64,000 bases of DNA from Pantoea sp. Ep11b (GCF_040783975.1 NZ_CP160631.1:620001-684000); one strand, 5' to 3'. Positions 28,982 through 46,638 are shown, numbered from the stretch's first letter. The notes: generated by a model not told the origin, from the sequence alone. Numbers and translations: made by a program.

Positions 28982-31900
28982 ATGGTTTACTCCTATACCG
29001 AGAAAAAACGTATTCGTAAGGATTTTGGTAAACGTCCACAAGTACTGGACATACCTTATCTCCTTTCCATCCAGCTCGACTCGTTCCAGAAGTTTATCGA
29101 GCAAGATCCAGAAGGTCAGTACGGGCTGGAAGCTGCATTCCGCTCTGTATTCCCTATTGCGAGCTACAGCGGCAACTCTGAGCTGCAGTATGTCAGCTAT
29201 CGCCTGGGCGAACCTGTCTTTGACGTGAAAGAGTGTCAGATCCGTGGCGTGACCTATTCGGCACCGCTGCGCGTGAAACTGCGTCTGGTGATCTATGAGC
29301 GCGAAGCGCCAGAAGGCACCGTAAAAGATATTAAAGAACAAGAAGTCTACATGGGCGAAATTCCGCTCATGACCGACAACGGTACCTTTGTCATCAACGG
29401 TACCGAGCGCGTTATCGTTTCTCAGCTGCACCGTAGTCCTGGCGTGTTCTTTGACAGCGATAAGGGTAAAACCCACTCTTCGGGTAAAGTGCTTTATAAC
29501 GCACGTATCATCCCTTACCGCGGTTCATGGCTCGACTTTGAGTTTGACCCGAAAGATAACCTGTTTGTCCGTATTGACCGTCGTCGTAAGCTGCCGGCCA
29601 CTATCATCCTGCGTGCGTTACAGTTCACGACGCCTCAGATCCTCGATCTCTTCTTTGAGAAAGTGGTCTTTGAAATCCGTGACAACAAGCTGCAGATGGA
29701 GCTGGTACCTGAGCGCCTGCGCGGTGAAACTGCGACCTTCGATATCGAAGCGAACGGCACCGTCTACGTCGAAAAAGGTCGCCGCATCACTGCGCGCCAT
29801 ATCCGTCAGCTGGAAAAAGATGGCATTCAGCACATCGAAGTTCCGGTTGAATATATTGCGGGCAAAGTGGTCGCGAAAGATTACATCGATGAGAGCACCG
29901 GTGAGCTGATTGTTGCAGCGAACATGGAGCTGTCGCTGGATCTGCTGGCTAAACTGAGCCAGTCCGGTCACAAGCGCATCGAAACGCTGTTCACCAACGA
30001 TCTGGACCACGGTCCATATATGTCTGAGACCCTGCGTGTTGACCCAACCAGCGATCGCCTGAGCGCCCTGGTTGAGATCTACCGCATGATGCGTCCTGGT
30101 GAGCCGCCAACGCGTGAAGCCGCAGAGAACCTGTTCGAAAACCTCTTCTTCTCTGAAGATCGTTACGACCTGTCTGCTGTCGGCCGTATGAAATTCAACC
30201 GCTCATTGCTGCGTGATGAAATCGAAGGTTCGGGTATCCTGAGCAAAGAAGACATCATCGAAGTGATGAAGAAGCTGATCGACATCCGTAACGGTAAAGG
30301 CGAAGTGGACGATATCGACCACCTCGGCAACCGTCGTATTCGTTCAGTCGGCGAAATGGCTGAGAACCAGTTCCGCGTGGGTCTGGTCCGTGTTGAGCGT
30401 GCGGTTAAAGAGCGTCTGTCACTGGGCGATCTGGATACCCTGATGCCACAGGACATGATCAACGCTAAGCCGATTTCGGCTGCGGTCAAAGAGTTCTTTG
30501 GTTCAAGCCAGCTTTCTCAGTTTATGGACCAGAACAACCCGCTGTCAGAGATCACGCACAAACGTCGTATCTCTGCTCTCGGCCCGGGTGGTCTGACGCG
30601 TGAGCGTGCCGGCTTCGAAGTGCGTGACGTACACCCAACGCACTACGGTCGTGTCTGCCCAATCGAGACCCCGGAAGGTCCGAACATCGGTCTGATCAAC
30701 TCCTTGTCTGTTTATGCGCAGACCAATGAGTACGGTTTCCTTGAAACCCCGTATCGCCGTGTGATCGATGGCCTGGTCTCTGACGAGATTCATTACCTCT
30801 CTGCTATCGAAGAGGGTAACTACGTTATCGCACAGGCGAACGCCCCGCTGGATGACAACGGCGCGTTTGTGGATGACCTGGTCACCTGCCGTAGCAAAGG
30901 CGAATCGAGCCTGTTCAGCCGCGATCAGGTTGACTACATGGACGTTTCCACCCAGCAGGTGGTTTCTGTCGGTGCATCCCTGATCCCGTTCCTGGAACAC
31001 GATGACGCCAACCGTGCTCTGATGGGTGCGAACATGCAACGTCAGGCCGTTCCGACTCTGCGTGCTGATAAGCCGCTGGTGGGTACCGGTATGGAACGTG
31101 CTGTTGCCGTTGACTCCGGTGTTACCGCCGTTGCTAAACGTGGCGGTACCGTTCAGTACGTTGACGCATCACGTATCGTGATCAAGGTGAACGAAGATGA
31201 GATGTATGCTGGCGAAGCCGGTATCGACATCTATAACCTGACCAAATACACCCGTTCTAACCAGAACACCTGTATCAACCAGATGCCATGTGTCTCTCTG
31301 GGTGAGCCGGTTGAACGTGGTGATGTGCTGGCTGATGGCCCGTCCACCGATCTGGGTGAACTGGCGCTGGGTCAGAACATGCGCGTCGCGTTCATGCCGT
31401 GGAACGGTTACAACTTCGAAGACTCCATCCTGGTCTCCGAGCGCGTGGTGCAGGAAGATCGCTTTACCACCATCCACATTCAGGAACTGGCTTGCGTGTC
31501 GCGTGACACCAAACTGGGGCCGGAAGAGATCACCGCTGACATCCCGAACGTGGGTGAAGCCGCACTCTCTAAACTGGATGAGTCAGGCATCGTCTACATC
31601 GGTGCTGAAGTGACCGGTGGTGACATTCTGGTTGGTAAGGTAACGCCGAAAGGTGAAACCCAGCTGACGCCAGAAGAGAAACTGCTGCGCGCGATCTTCG
31701 GTGAAAAAGCCTCTGACGTGAAAGATTCGTCACTGCGCGTACCGAATGGCGTGTCAGGTACCGTGATCGACGTTCAGGTCTTTACCCGCGATGGCGTGGA
31801 AAAAGACAAACGTGCGCTGGAAATCGAAGAGATGCAGCTGAAGCAGGCGAAGAAAGACCTGTCTGAAGAGCTGCAGATTCTGGAAGCGGGCCTGTTCAGC

Positions 31901-33010
31901 CGTATTCAGAACGTCCTGATCTCCGGTGGCGTTGAAGCAGACAAACTGGACAAGCTGCCGCGTGAGCGCTGGCTGGAGCTGGGTCTGAACGACGAAGCTA
32001 AGCAAAACCAGCTGGAACAGCTGGCCGAGCAGTACGACGAACTGAAGCACGAGTTTGAGAAGAAACTCGAAGGTAAGCGTCGTAAGATCACCCAGGGCGA
32101 TGATCTGGCACCAGGCGTGCTGAAAATCGTTAAGGTTTATCTGGCCGTTAAGCGTCAGATTCAGCCGGGTGACAAGATGGCAGGTCGTCACGGTAACAAA
32201 GGTGTTATCTCCAAGATCAACCCGATCGAAGATATGCCTTACGATGAAAACGGCACGCCGGTCGACATCGTTCTGAACCCGCTGGGCGTACCATCGCGTA
32301 TGAACATCGGTCAGATTCTGGAAACCCACCTGGGTATGGCGGCGAAAGGCATCGGCGAGAAGATCAACGCCATGCTGAAGAAGCAGGAAGAAGTCGCGAA
32401 ACTGCGTGAATTCATCCAGCGCGCCTATGACCTGGGTACTGACCTGCGTCAGAGAGTTGACCTGAACACCTTCTCCGATGACGAAGTTCTGCGTCTGGCT
32501 GAGAACCTGAAGAAAGGTATGCCTATCGCCACTCCGGTGTTTGATGGCGCGAAAGAGAGCGAAATCAAAGAGCTGTTACAGCTCGGCGGCCTGCCTTCTT
32601 CCGGTCAGATTACCCTGTTTGACGGCCGTACCGGTGAGCAGTTCGAACGTCAGGTTACCGTTGGCTACATGTACATGCTGAAACTTAACCACCTGGTTGA
32701 TGACAAGATGCATGCACGTTCTACCGGTTCCTACAGCCTGGTTACTCAGCAGCCGCTGGGTGGTAAGGCGCAGTTCGGTGGTCAGCGCTTTGGTGAGATG
32801 GAAGTATGGGCACTGGAAGCTTACGGTGCCGCCTATACCCTGCAGGAAATGCTTACCGTTAAGTCTGATGACGTCAACGGCCGTACCAAGATGTATAAAA
32901 ACATCGTTGACGGCAACCATCAGATGGAACCGGGCATGCCGGAATCCTTCAACGTACTGTTGAAAGAGATTCGCTCGCTGGGTATCAACATCGAGCTGGA
33001 AGACGAGTAA
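28982..33010 (+). CDS. rpoB: RNA polymerase beta subunit
   Basis: RpoB forms, with RpoC, the catalytic cleft of RNA polymerase. The 1342-residue length equals E. coli. The rifampicin region is wild-type in appearance ([31 protein letters not shown], about residues 507-537). [20 protein letters not shown], the [13 protein letters not shown] segment and [23 protein letters not shown] of the catalytic region are intact. It begins at ATG after GAGGAACCCT and is followed 129 bp later by rpoC. Confidence 0.98.
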   Translation: MVYSYTEKKRIRKDFGKRPQVLDIPYLLSIQLDSFQKFIEQDPEGQYGLEAAFRSVFPIASYSGNSELQYVSYRLGEPVFDVKECQIRGVTYSAPLRVKLRLVIYEREAPEGTVKDIKEQEVYMGEIPLMTDNGTFVINGTERVIVSQLHRSPGVFFDSDKGKTHSSGKVLYNARIIPYRGSWLDFEFDPKDNLFVRIDRRRKLPATIILRALQFTTPQILDLFFEKVVFEIRDNKLQMELVPERLRGETATFDIEANGTVYVEKGRRITARHIRQLEKDGIQHIEVPVEYIAGKVVAKDYIDESTGELIVAANMELSLDLLAKLSQSGHKRIETLFTNDLDHGPYMSETLRVDPTSDRLSALVEIYRMMRPGEPPTREAAENLFENLFFSEDRYDLSAVGRMKFNRSLLRDEIEGSGILSKEDIIEVMKKLIDIRNGKGEVDDIDHLGNRRIRSVGEMAENQFRVGLVRVERAVKERLSLGDLDTLMPQDMINAKPISAAVKEFFGSSQLSQFMDQNNPLSEITHKRRISALGPGGLTRERAGFEVRDVHPTHYGRVCPIETPEGPNIGLINSLSVYAQTNEYGFLETPYRRVIDGLVSDEIHYLSAIEEGNYVIAQANAPLDDNGAFVDDLVTCRSKGESSLFSRDQVDYMDVSTQQVVSVGASLIPFLEHDDANRALMGANMQRQAVPTLRADKPLVGTGMERAVAVDSGVTAVAKRGGTVQYVDASRIVIKVNEDEMYAGEAGIDIYNLTKYTRSNQNTCINQMPCVSLGEPVERGDVLADGPSTDLGELALGQNMRVAFMPWNGYNFEDSILVSERVVQEDRFTTIHIQELACVSRDTKLGPEEITADIPNVGEAALSKLDESGIVYIGAEVTGGDILVGKVTPKGETQLTPEEKLLRAIFGEKASDVKDSSLRVPNGVSGTVIDVQVFTRDGVEKDKRALEIEEMQLKQAKKDLSEELQILEAGLFSRIQNVLISGGVEADKLDKLPRERWLELGLNDEAKQNQLEQLAEQYDELKHEFEKKLEGKRRKITQGDDLAPGVLKIVKVYLAVKRQIQPGDKMAGRHGNKGVISKINPIEDMPYDENGTPVDIVLNPLGVPSRMNIGQILETHLGMAAKGIGEKINAMLKKQEEVAKLREFIQRAYDLGTDLRQRVDLNTFSDDEVLRLAENLKKGMPIATPVFDGAKESEIKELLQLGGLPSSGQITLFDGRTGEQFERQVTVGYMYMLKLNHLVDDKMHARSTGSYSLVTQQPLGGKAQFGGQRFGEMEVWALEAYGAAYTLQEMLTVKSDDVNGRTKMYKNIVDGNHQMEPGMPESFNVLLKEIRSLGINIELEDE

Positions 33011-33139
33011 CCCCATTTCAGGCAGCGGTTCGCCGTTGCCTGAAAGCGCCGGGTTTAAAGCGCTCGCAATTGTACTGGTTACGGGGCGTTCAATTTCGGT
33101 TGGACGCCCCCTGAGTCTCACTCCGACGGGAGCTAATCC

Positions 33140-37363
<4,224 letters not shown>

Positions 37364-37382
37364 TCGTCCCCGCCTGATAAAA

Positions 37383-37408
37383 AACCCTGCTCCGGCAGGG
37401 TTTTTTTT
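37383..37408 (+). terminator. Intrinsic terminator after rpoC
   Basis: The stem AACCCTGC / GCAGGGTT (loop TCCG) is followed by a run of eight T. The A-run on its 5' side makes it potentially bidirectional, so it may also stop the yjiS-like gene on the other strand. Confidence 0.93.
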
Positions 37409-37417
37409 ATCTCTTTT

Positions 37418-37600
37418 TCAGGCTTTCCACTCATTACGGCGGATGCCAATATCCCTGAGCTGCTGGTCACTCAGCTTCGACAGAATGGCAGTGGTCTCCC
37501 GCCGCAGCTGCCAGCGTCTGAAACAGCGCCACAGATAACGAACCAGGTGGTAAGGCGTACCGGTAAATGGCTTAGCTGCGCGATTCTCATCGTATCCCAT
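37418..37600 (-). CDS. yjiS: Small DUF1127 protein, YjiS-like
   Basis: A 60-residue basic protein from the ATG at 37600 (MGYDENRAAKPFTG), preceded by GAGGGC as ribosome site; a TTG start 13 codons upstream is less likely. The C-terminal part, RRETTAILSKLSDQQLRDIGIRRNE, is the DUF1127 signature. The sequence resembles E. coli YjiS (which I recall beginning MEFHENRAKAPFIG), and it stands divergent from a yjiR-like regulator as in E. coli. Small DUF1127 proteins have been linked to RNA and phosphate metabolism in alphaproteobacteria; the role here is unknown. Confidence 0.8.
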   Translation of the reverse strand: MGYDENRAAKPFTGTPYHLVRYLWRCFRRWQLRRETTAILSKLSDQQLRDIGIRRNEWKA

Positions 37601-37771
37601 GATAGTGCCCTCAGTGATGTGAGAGGCTATTTTCCGCAAAGCGGTCTGTATGATACAGATTCAAAAATCACCTTTTTTTAACATACAGATTGCGGTAAAC
37701 ACGATCTGAATGGTAAAAACGGAGCTCAACTGTACTGGTTACTGCTCAGCATCTGAGCCGGAGTAAATACA

Positions 37772-39229
37772 ATGACCCGTTATGAACATCTGGCTTCGCT
37801 GCTGGCTCAGCGCATCGAACAGGGACTGTACCGCTGTGGGGAACGTCTGCCTTCGGTGCGTACCCTCAGTGCTGAACATGGCGTCAGTATCAGTACGGTA
37901 CAGCAGGCTTATCATCTGCTGGAAGAGAAGCAGATGATCACGCCGCAGTCACGCTCCGGCTACTTTGTCGCCGCCTGTAAATCGACACCGCCGATCCCGG
38001 CGCTGACGCGCCCCGTGCAGCGGCCGGTGGAGGTCACACAGTGGGATGCGGTGCTGGAGCTGATTAACGGTCGGCTGGAAGAGGATGTCCTGCAGCTGGG
38101 CAGCGGGATGCCCGATCTGACGCAGCCGACGCTTAAGCCGCTCTGGAAAGCGTTCGGCCGCCAGGCGCAGAAGCAGGAAACCGCGCTGCTCAACTATGAC
38201 AATCTTTATGGCGTACTCGCGCTGCGACAGCAGATAGCACGGCTGGCGATCGATAGCGGCTGCCAGCTCACGGCCGGGGAGATTGTGATTACCACCGGCT
38301 GTCACGAAGCGTTATCCGTTAGCGTCCGGGCGGTCTGCGAGCCGGGTGATATTATTGCCGTTGAGTCACCGTCGTTTCACGGCATTATGCAGACGCTGCG
38401 CGGCTTTGGCATCCGCGCCATCGAGATCCCGACCGATGCGGCGACCGGCATCAGTCTGGAGGCGCTGGAACTGGCCTTCGACCAGTGGCCGATCAAAGCT
38501 GTTGTGGTTGTGCCGAACTGTAATAATCCGCTGGGATTTATCATGCCGGAGTCGCGTAAGCGGGCGTTGCTGGCGCTGGCGCAGCGGTTTGACGCCGCGA
38601 TTATCGAAGATGATGTGTATGGTGAACTGGCCTGGGACTATCCGCGGCCTCCGGCTATCAAAGCGTTTGATCTGGACGGCCGGGTTCTGCTCTGCAGCTC
38701 CTTTTCAAAAACGCTGGCGCCGGGTTTGCGTGTCGGCTGGGTGGTACCCGGCCGCTATCGTGACCGCGTACTGCATATGAAATATATCGTTACCGGCTCC
38801 ACCGCCACGCAGCCTCAGCATGCGGTCTCCGAATTTATCCGTCAGGGCCATTATCAGCCCCATCTGCGCCGGATGCGGCAGATCTATCACCGCAACTATG
38901 AACGCTTCAGCTGCTGGGTGCGCCACTACTTTCCCTGCGGTATCTGCGTGTCACGTCCTCAGGGCGGCTTTCTGATGTGGATCGAACTCCCCGAGGCCTT
39001 CGACGCGGTCCGGCTTAACCGTGAACTGCGCGAGTCGAAAATACAGATCGCCGTAGGTTCACTGTTTTCGGCCTCAGGTAAATACCGTAACTGCCTGCGT
39101 CTGAACTACGGCCTGCCTGTTAACGAACAGACTGAACAGGCACTGGCACAGGTCGGGGCGGCCGTTGAACGCGCGATGATCTCATGTCAGCATGAGACGC
39201 CAGGCCCGGCCTCCGCGCTGACATCGTGA
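37772..39229 (+). CDS. yjiR: MocR-type GntR regulator with aminotransferase domain, YjiR-like
   Basis: A 485-residue transcription factor of the MocR subgroup. The N-terminal GntR winged helix (about residues 1-68, GERLPSVRTLSAEHGVSISTVQQAYHLLEE) is joined by a linker to a class I aminotransferase-like domain. That domain has VPNCNNPLGF, EDDVYGEL and the PLP-binding Lys313 in SSFSKTLAPGLR. All key PLP residues look intact, so it probably senses PLP or an amino compound. The divergent yjiS-like gene suggests the YjiR family; the target is probably this shared intergenic region, by inference. It stands where E. coli has yjaZ/thiH. Confidence 0.82.
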   Translation: MTRYEHLASLLAQRIEQGLYRCGERLPSVRTLSAEHGVSISTVQQAYHLLEEKQMITPQSRSGYFVAACKSTPPIPALTRPVQRPVEVTQWDAVLELINGRLEEDVLQLGSGMPDLTQPTLKPLWKAFGRQAQKQETALLNYDNLYGVLALRQQIARLAIDSGCQLTAGEIVITTGCHEALSVSVRAVCEPGDIIAVESPSFHGIMQTLRGFGIRAIEIPTDAATGISLEALELAFDQWPIKAVVVVPNCNNPLGFIMPESRKRALLALAQRFDAAIIEDDVYGELAWDYPRPPAIKAFDLDGRVLLCSSFSKTLAPGLRVGWVVPGRYRDRVLHMKYIVTGSTATQPQHAVSEFIRQGHYQPHLRRMRQIYHRNYERFSCWVRHYFPCGICVSRPQGGFLMWIELPEAFDAVRLNRELRESKIQIAVGSLFSASGKYRNCLRLNYGLPVNEQTEQALAQVGAAVERAMISCQHETPGPASALTS

Positions 39230-39408
39230 ACAAGGAGGCAGGGCCGGCAAGAGGAGTGAACCGGCCCTGGTCAGATAACCTTAACCTGACGACGCCCACG
39301 TTAAGGCTCTGCACCCCAGCGCGCCAGCGGCAACTTTCTCTTCTGCGACAGGCTTTCCGCAGAGCATACCGGTGTTACCCGTTTTGCCGTCGCGCTGCGG
39401 AACAGATC

Positions 39409-40044
39409 TCAGCATCCCTGCCCATCGCCTTCGGTCAGCGCCAGCAGCGTCGCGGTGGCGGCACGCCAGTCCTCCGCCTGGGTAATCGCACTCACCACCG
39501 CAATGCTGCCCACGCCGGTAGCCAGCACCCCGGGCGCACGGGCTATCGAGATCCCGCCAATCGCCACGGTAGGGATGTCGGTCAGACGGGCCAGATGCTG
39601 TTTCAGCTGCTCAAGGCCCTGCGGCGCAGACGGCATCGCTTTGGTCTGAGTCGGGAATATATGGCCCAGCGCGATGTAAGAGGGCTGGATCGCCAGGGCG
39701 CGATCCAGTTCCGCATCATCATGGGTCGAGATCCCCAGCCGTAAGCCGGCCTGCCGAATGCGGTCAAGATCGGCGACATCCAGATCCTCCTGCCCCAGAT
39801 GCACGCCATAAGCCTGATGCTTTATCGCCAGCGCCCAGTAATCATTGATAAACAGGCGCGCATCGTAACGTTTCCCCAGCGCAATCGCCTGCGCAATGGC
39901 AGGCTCAGCGATCGCCTCGGGCTGATCTTTGATGCGCAGCTGGATCGTGCGGACGCCCGCCTCCAGCAGGCGGGCGATCCAGTCGGGGCTGTCAACCACC
40001 GGATAAAGCCCCAGGCGCGGGGCGGTAGCAGGAAATGCGGGCAT
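39409..40044 (-). CDS. thiE: ThiE, thiamine-phosphate synthase
   Basis: ThiE joins hydroxymethylpyrimidine diphosphate and the thiazole carboxylate phosphate to give thiamine phosphate. The 211-residue TIM-barrel protein shows TIQLRIKDQ (pyrophosphate/substrate binding), [41 protein letters not shown] and AIGGIS. It starts 2 bp after the thiC stop, so it is the second gene of a thiC-thiE operon under the TPP riboswitch. In E. coli thiFSGH continue this operon; here nothing follows on this strand except a gap and the yjiR-like gene. Confidence 0.96.
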   Translation of the reverse strand: MPAFPATAPRLGLYPVVDSPDWIARLLEAGVRTIQLRIKDQPEAIAEPAIAQAIALGKRYDARLFINDYWALAIKHQAYGVHLGQEDLDVADLDRIRQAGLRLGISTHDDAELDRALAIQPSYIALGHIFPTQTKAMPSAPQGLEQLKQHLARLTDIPTVAIGGISIARAPGVLATGVGSIAVVSAITQAEDWRAATATLLALTEGDGQGC

Positions 40045-40046
40045 CG

Positions 40047-42161
<2,115 letters not shown>

Positions 42162-42217
42162 TTACGCAGGCGCTTAGCGCAGCCTCAGCGGTAAAAACGT
42201 GATATTTCAACACACAA

Positions 42218-42254
42218 ATAAAAAAGGTTCTTTGGCGTCTCTGCCTCAGAACCT
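42218..42254 (-). terminator. Intrinsic terminator of rsd
   Basis: On the reverse strand the stem AGGTTCT / AGAACCT, with an inner GGC/GCC pairing, is followed by TTTTTTATT. It lies 55 bp beyond the rsd stop and before the thiC riboswitch. Confidence 0.85.
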
Positions 42255-42308
42255 GTTCAGCATAAAAGGGCTATCGGATAATCTCAATACCCCTGTTACG
42301 AATCGGCA

Positions 42309-42815
42309 TTATGCCGGACGGGCGATCTGGCTGTCGTTGGCCACGGGCGGCGCGGCCAGCTGATTATCCCACGCGAGCTGGATCAGCTTATCTTCCAGCG
42401 TAAAGCGCGCTTCCAGCACCTCGCCCACTTCGGACAGTGCCTGCTGGAAGGTCATGCAGTTCTCATCGTCAATCGCCTGCTGCAGGTGACCATCATACAG
42501 CTGCATCAGACGCTCCGTATTCGCTTCCAGCGGCGGGTAGATCTGCGCAGCGGCAATCATCGGGCTGTCACCACTCATCTCATTGATGACGCGCTCATAG
42601 ATGCTGAAGTGACCTGCAGAAAGGTAATCGACCAGGCTGTGACAGAAGTTGTCCAGCGCCTGCTCATCCAGACGCGTCAGCGCCTCTTTGTTGGGTTTAA
42701 GACCGACGAGGTGATAATAGTTCACCAGCAGCTGACGACGGGCTTCAAGCCATGAATCGACCAGTTCATTACTGCCACCTACGCGTTCAGCCAGGACTTC
42801 TAACTGGTTAAGCAT
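42309..42815 (-). CDS. rsd: Rsd, regulator of sigma-70 (anti-sigma factor)
   Basis: Rsd binds region 4 of sigma-70 in stationary phase, favouring use of alternative sigma factors. The ATG at 42815 (MLNQLEVLAERVGGSNELVD) follows a GGAG ribosome site and gives 168 residues, about ten more than E. coli at the C-terminus. The helical-bundle segments FCHSLVDYLSAGHFSIYERV and LSEVGEVLEARFTLEDKLIQLA are conserved. It is divergent from nudC, the same order as in E. coli, and has its own terminator. Confidence 0.95.
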   Translation of the reverse strand: MLNQLEVLAERVGGSNELVDSWLEARRQLLVNYYHLVGLKPNKEALTRLDEQALDNFCHSLVDYLSAGHFSIYERVINEMSGDSPMIAAAQIYPPLEANTERLMQLYDGHLQQAIDDENCMTFQQALSEVGEVLEARFTLEDKLIQLAWDNQLAAPPVANDSQIARPA

Positions 42816-42904
42816 ATCTAACTCCATGTGAGTTATAGTTGTTTATCTACACACTTAACATCAGGGCTTCAGCGTGCGATTTGACGCTAAGGATGACGAA
42901 ATAA

Positions 42905-43675
42905 ATGCAATGCGAAATCTCAAGCGTAGACGCTGGATGGTGGATTGTCAGCCATGAACAGAAACTTTGGTTGCCACAAGGTGATTTACCCCACGGAAAC
43001 GCCGAAAAATTCGGTTTAACGGGCAGTAAAGCCCGGACGATTGGGGAGTGGCAGGGTGAAAAAGTCTGGCTGATTTGCGAGCCGCGCTCAGCAGAGATGT
43101 TTTCGGTGCGGCAGCTGATCGATCAGGATGTGGAACTGTTTCAGCTGGCCGGACGCGGCGTGCAGCTGGCAGAGTTCTACCGCTCTCATCGCTGGTGCGG
43201 CTACTGCGGGCATGAAATGCATCACAGCAAACATGAGTTTGCCTGTCTGTGCAGCCATTGTCGCGAACGCTACTATCCGCAGATCGCACCCTGCATCATT
43301 GTGGCTATCCGTCGCGGCGATGAGATCCTGCTGGCGAATCATGCCCGGCATCGCAACAAGGTTTACACCGTACTGGCGGGGTTTGTCGAGGTCGGCGAAA
43401 CCCTGGAGCAGGCCGTCGCCCGCGAGGTCATGGAAGAGAGCAATATCCGCATCAAAAACGTCCGTTATGTCACCTCCCAGCCGTGGCCCTTCCCGCAATC
43501 TCTGATGACGGCGTTTATGGCGGAGTATGAAAGTGGCGATCTGCAGCACGATGGCAAAGAGCTGCTGGATGCGGCCTGGTTCCGTTTCGATGATCTGCCG
43601 CTGCTGCCTCCGCCGGGCACCGTGGCGCGCCGCCTGATTGAAGATACCGTCGCCCTGTGCCGCGCGGAAGCGTGA
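42905..43675 (+). CDS. nudC: NudC, NAD-capped RNA hydrolase / NADH pyrophosphatase
   Basis: NudC removes the NAD cap from the 5' end of certain RNAs and hydrolyses NADH to NMNH and AMP. The 256-residue protein has the structural zinc site Cys98, Cys101, Cys116, Cys119. The Nudix box runs from [12 protein letters not shown] to REVMEE (about 159-178), and SQPWPFPQS (191-199), the motif that marks NADH/NAD-RNA activity, is present. It is the first gene of nudC-hemE-nfi-yjaG, divergent from rsd. Confidence 0.96.
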   Translation: MQCEISSVDAGWWIVSHEQKLWLPQGDLPHGNAEKFGLTGSKARTIGEWQGEKVWLICEPRSAEMFSVRQLIDQDVELFQLAGRGVQLAEFYRSHRWCGYCGHEMHHSKHEFACLCSHCRERYYPQIAPCIIVAIRRGDEILLANHARHRNKVYTVLAGFVEVGETLEQAVAREVMEESNIRIKNVRYVTSQPWPFPQSLMTAFMAEYESGDLQHDGKELLDAAWFRFDDLPLLPPPGTVARRLIEDTVALCRAEA

Positions 43676-43715
43676 AAGTGCTACACTACACGCCTGTTAT
43701 TGAGAGAGTGTTGAG

Positions 43716-44783
43716 ATGAGTGAACTGAAGAACGATCGTTATTTGCGTGCCCTGTTACGTCAGCCGGTCGATGTCACGCCGGTATGGATGATGCGACAAG
43801 CCGGGCGCTATTTGCCGGAGTACAAAGCGACGCGCGCCCAGGCGGGTGACTTTATGTCGCTGTGTAAAAACGCCGAGCTGGCCTGCGAAGTGACTCTGCA
43901 GCCGCTGCGCCGTTATCCGCTGGATGCCGCCATCCTCTTCAGTGACATCCTGACTATTCCGGATGCGATGGGACTGGGACTCTATTTTGAAGCGGGTGAA
44001 GGTCCGCGTTTCGCTAACCCTGTGACCTGCCGTGCAGACGTTGAGCGTTTACCGGTGCCCGATCCGGAAATGGAGCTGGGCTATGTGATGAATGCCGTCC
44101 GCACCATCCGTAAAAATCTCAACGGCGAACTGCCGCTGATTGGCTTCTCGGGCAGCCCCTGGACGCTGGCGACCTATATGGTCGAAGGCGGCAGCAGCAA
44201 GGCCTTTACCCGCATCAAAAAGATGATGTATGCCGAGCCCGCGACGCTGCACGCAATGCTGGACAAGCTGGCCGACAGCGTCATTCTCTATCTCAACGCG
44301 CAGATCCGCGCCGGTGCGCAGTCCGTGATGGTGTTTGACACCTGGGGCGGCGTGCTGACCGGTCGTGATTACCGCGAGTTTTCACTCCACTACATGCACA
44401 AAATTGTCGATGGCCTGCTGCGTGAAAACGACGGCCGCCGGGTGCCGGTGACGCTGTTCACCAAAGGGGGCGGACAGTGGCTGGAAGCGATGGCGGCCAC
44501 CGGCTGTGATGCGCTGGGTCTCGACTGGACCACCGATATCGATGACGCACGCCGTCGCGTAGGCGACAAAGTGGCGCTGCAGGGCAATATGGACCCCTCT
44601 ATGCTCTATGCGGCCCCTGAGCGTATCGAACAGGAAGTGGCGGGTATCCTTGAGCGCTTTGGCGCGGGCACCGGCCACGTCTTCAATCTGGGGCACGGTA
44701 TTCATCAGGATGTCCCGCCAGAAAATGCCGGCGTCTTTGTGGAGGCGGTGCACCGTCTGTCACGTCCCTGGCATCAGGAGTAA
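43716..44783 (+). CDS. hemE: HemE, uroporphyrinogen decarboxylase
   Basis: HemE removes four carboxyl groups from uroporphyrinogen III to give coproporphyrinogen III in haem synthesis. The 355-residue TIM-barrel enzyme has the invariant [10 protein letters not shown] (27-36), [20 protein letters not shown] and the C-terminal [13 protein letters not shown]. The ATG follows GAGAGTGTTGAG. nfi begins two bases after its stop, so the pair is co-transcribed. Confidence 0.97.
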   Translation: MSELKNDRYLRALLRQPVDVTPVWMMRQAGRYLPEYKATRAQAGDFMSLCKNAELACEVTLQPLRRYPLDAAILFSDILTIPDAMGLGLYFEAGEGPRFANPVTCRADVERLPVPDPEMELGYVMNAVRTIRKNLNGELPLIGFSGSPWTLATYMVEGGSSKAFTRIKKMMYAEPATLHAMLDKLADSVILYLNAQIRAGAQSVMVFDTWGGVLTGRDYREFSLHYMHKIVDGLLRENDGRRVPVTLFTKGGGQWLEAMAATGCDALGLDWTTDIDDARRRVGDKVALQGNMDPSMLYAAPERIEQEVAGILERFGAGTGHVFNLGHGIHQDVPPENAGVFVEAVHRLSRPWHQE

Positions 44784-44785
44784 TC

Positions 44786-45454
44786 ATGGATATTGCCGCA
44801 CTTCGCGCTGAGCAGCTTCAACGCGCCGCTGACGTGGTGCGTGAAGATGACTTTGACGTACTGCCGCCCCGCTTTATTGGCGGAGCGGACGTAGGATTCG
44901 AACAGGAGGGCGCGATCACGCGGGCGGCGATGGTCGTGCTGGAATATCCCTCGCTGAAGCTGGTGGAGCACCGCATCGCCCGTATTGAAACCACCATGCC
45001 CTATATTCCGGGCTTCCTCTCGTTCCGGGAATATCCGGCGCTGATGGCGGCGTGGGAGATGCTGGAGCAGAAGCCTGACCTGCTGTTTGTGGATGGACAC
45101 GGTATCTCCCATCCCAGACGGCTCGGCGTCGCGTCACATTTTGGCCTGCTGGTGGATGTCCCGACGATTGGGGTCGCCAAGCGCCGCCTGTGTGGCCGTT
45201 TTGAAGAGCCTGACGCGCAGCCTGGCAGTCGTCAGCCGCTGATGGACAAAGGCGAACAGATAGGCTGGGTCTGGCGCAGCAAGCAGCGCTGCAATCCGCT
45301 GTTTGTCGCCACGGGGCATCGGGTCAGCCTGGATACCGCGCTACAGTGGGTTGAAAATTGTACGCGCGGTTACCGTCTGCCGGAACCGACACGCTGGGCG
45401 GATGCGGTCGCCTCCAACCGAACCGCTTTCCAGCGCTGGCAAAACGCGCTTTAA
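44786..45454 (+). CDS. nfi: Endonuclease V (deoxyinosine 3'-endonuclease)
   Basis: Endonuclease V nicks DNA at the second phosphodiester 3' of deoxyinosine and starts repair of deaminated adenine. The 222-residue protein has the catalytic Asp in GADVGFE (about residue 35), the wedge segment [26 protein letters not shown] and the lysine in GVAKRRL. It follows hemE at two bases and precedes yjaG by 63 bp. Confidence 0.96.
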   Translation: MDIAALRAEQLQRAADVVREDDFDVLPPRFIGGADVGFEQEGAITRAAMVVLEYPSLKLVEHRIARIETTMPYIPGFLSFREYPALMAAWEMLEQKPDLLFVDGHGISHPRRLGVASHFGLLVDVPTIGVAKRRLCGRFEEPDAQPGSRQPLMDKGEQIGWVWRSKQRCNPLFVATGHRVSLDTALQWVENCTRGYRLPEPTRWADAVASNRTAFQRWQNAL

Positions 45455-45517
45455 CACTGTTTGTGCTGCGCTTTTGCAGTTACACTGCGGCCAGCGAAAC
45501 GAATAAGAGCCACCTTT

Positions 45518-46108
45518 ATGTTACAAAATCCCGTTCATCTGCGTCTGGCGAAGCTGCAAAGCTGGCAGCACCTGACTTTTATGGCCTGCCTCTGCGAACG
45601 CATGTATCCCAACTATCACGCATTCTGCGAGCAGACTGAATTTGCCGAACCGGCACTCTATCGTCGTATTCTTGATCTGATCTGGGAAAGCCTGACGGTC
45701 AAAGATGCGAAGATTAACTTCGACAGCCAGCTGGAAAAGCTCGAAGCCGCCATTCCTGATGGCGATGCGTTTGAGGTTTACGGCGTCTATCCGGCTATCG
45801 ATGCCTGCGTGGCATTGAGCGAAGTCGTTCATGCGCAGCTGAGCGGGGAAACGCTTGAGCATGCCATTGAAGTCAGCAGGACCTCAATTACGACGGTGGC
45901 TATGCTGGAAATGACCCAGGCAGGGCGCGAGATGACCGACGAAGAGCTGCGTGAAAACCCGGCTGTCATTGATGAGTGGGACCTTCAGTGGGAGATTTTC
46001 CGCCTGCTGGCGGAGTGTGAAGAGCGCGACCTGGAATTGATTAAGGGTCTGCGATCTGACCTGCGTGAAGCGGGAATTAGCAACATCGGTATAAATTTCC
46101 AGCAGTAA
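45518..46108 (+). CDS. yjaG: YjaG, DUF416 family protein
   Basis: A 196-residue helical protein orthologous to E. coli YjaG (DUF416), with conserved LESWQH-like KLQSWQHLTFMACLCERMYPNY at the N-terminus and SRTSITTVAMLEMTQAGREMTDEELREN in the middle. The ATG at 45518 (MLQNPVHLRL) gives the family length; an alternative start 19 codons upstream is not conserved. Its function is not established. It lies between nfi and hupA, the same order as in E. coli. Confidence 0.93.
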   Translation: MLQNPVHLRLAKLQSWQHLTFMACLCERMYPNYHAFCEQTEFAEPALYRRILDLIWESLTVKDAKINFDSQLEKLEAAIPDGDAFEVYGVYPAIDACVALSEVVHAQLSGETLEHAIEVSRTSITTVAMLEMTQAGREMTDEELRENPAVIDEWDLQWEIFRLLAECEERDLELIKGLRSDLREAGISNIGINFQQ

Positions 46109-46296
46109 GGCGATAAAACGTGACTTCAGGCCCGAATTAGCGCGCCTGGAGGCTTCACATCGGCCCCCTCTCTGGTCTACATTTGGGGGGCTGAAAATTG
46201 TGGCTATCGGTGCGTGCAGGCAGAAGAGTGCCAGAATATGGCTTTTCCCTCGCACTCGTTGCTTAGCAAGCGATAAATACACTTTAAGGATAACTT

Positions 46297-46569
46297 ATGA
46301 ACAAGACTCAACTGATTGATGTGATCGCAGAAAAAGCTGACCTGTCTAAAACCCAGGCAAAGGCAGCGCTGGAATCAACTCTGGCTGCGATCACTGAGTC
46401 TCTGAAAGATGGTGATGCTGTACAACTGGTTGGTTTTGGTACTTTTAAAGTGAACCACCGCGCTGAGCGTACCGGTCGTAACCCGCAGACTGGCAAAGAG
46501 ATCAAAATCGCTGCAGCAAACGTACCGGCATTCGTGTCTGGTAAAGCGCTGAAAGACGCCGTTAAGTAA
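46297..46569 (+). CDS. hupA: HU-alpha, nucleoid protein
   Basis: HupA is the alpha subunit of HU, which binds and bends DNA with little sequence preference and shapes the nucleoid. The 90-residue protein starts [18 protein letters not shown] and has the DNA-contacting arm with [25 protein letters not shown] ending near the intercalating proline. It has its own promoter region (188-bp gap after yjaG) and a terminator just past the stop. Confidence 0.98.
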   Translation: MNKTQLIDVIAEKADLSKTQAKAALESTLAAITESLKDGDAVQLVGFGTFKVNHRAERTGRNPQTGKEIKIAAANVPAFVSGKALKDAVK

Positions 46570-46594
46570 GACGTCGCACTGCGGTTAAGCTTTA

Positions 46595-46624
46595 AAACAG
46601 GGGGCGTTTCGCCCCTTTTGTTTA
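46595..46624 (+). terminator. Intrinsic terminator after hupA
   Basis: The stem GGGGCG / CGCCCC (46601-46615, loop TTT), flanked by AAAACA and TTTTGTTT, ends just before the yjaH start. Confidence 0.85.
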
Positions 46625-46638
46625 AGAGGCCTGCCATC

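Noticed and set aside
39240..39268. Inverted repeat AGGGCCGG / CCGGCCCT after the yjiR-like gene
   Set aside because: The stem is good but has no T-run in either direction and a 13-base loop, so I do not call it an intrinsic terminator; it may be a weak or Rho-linked site.
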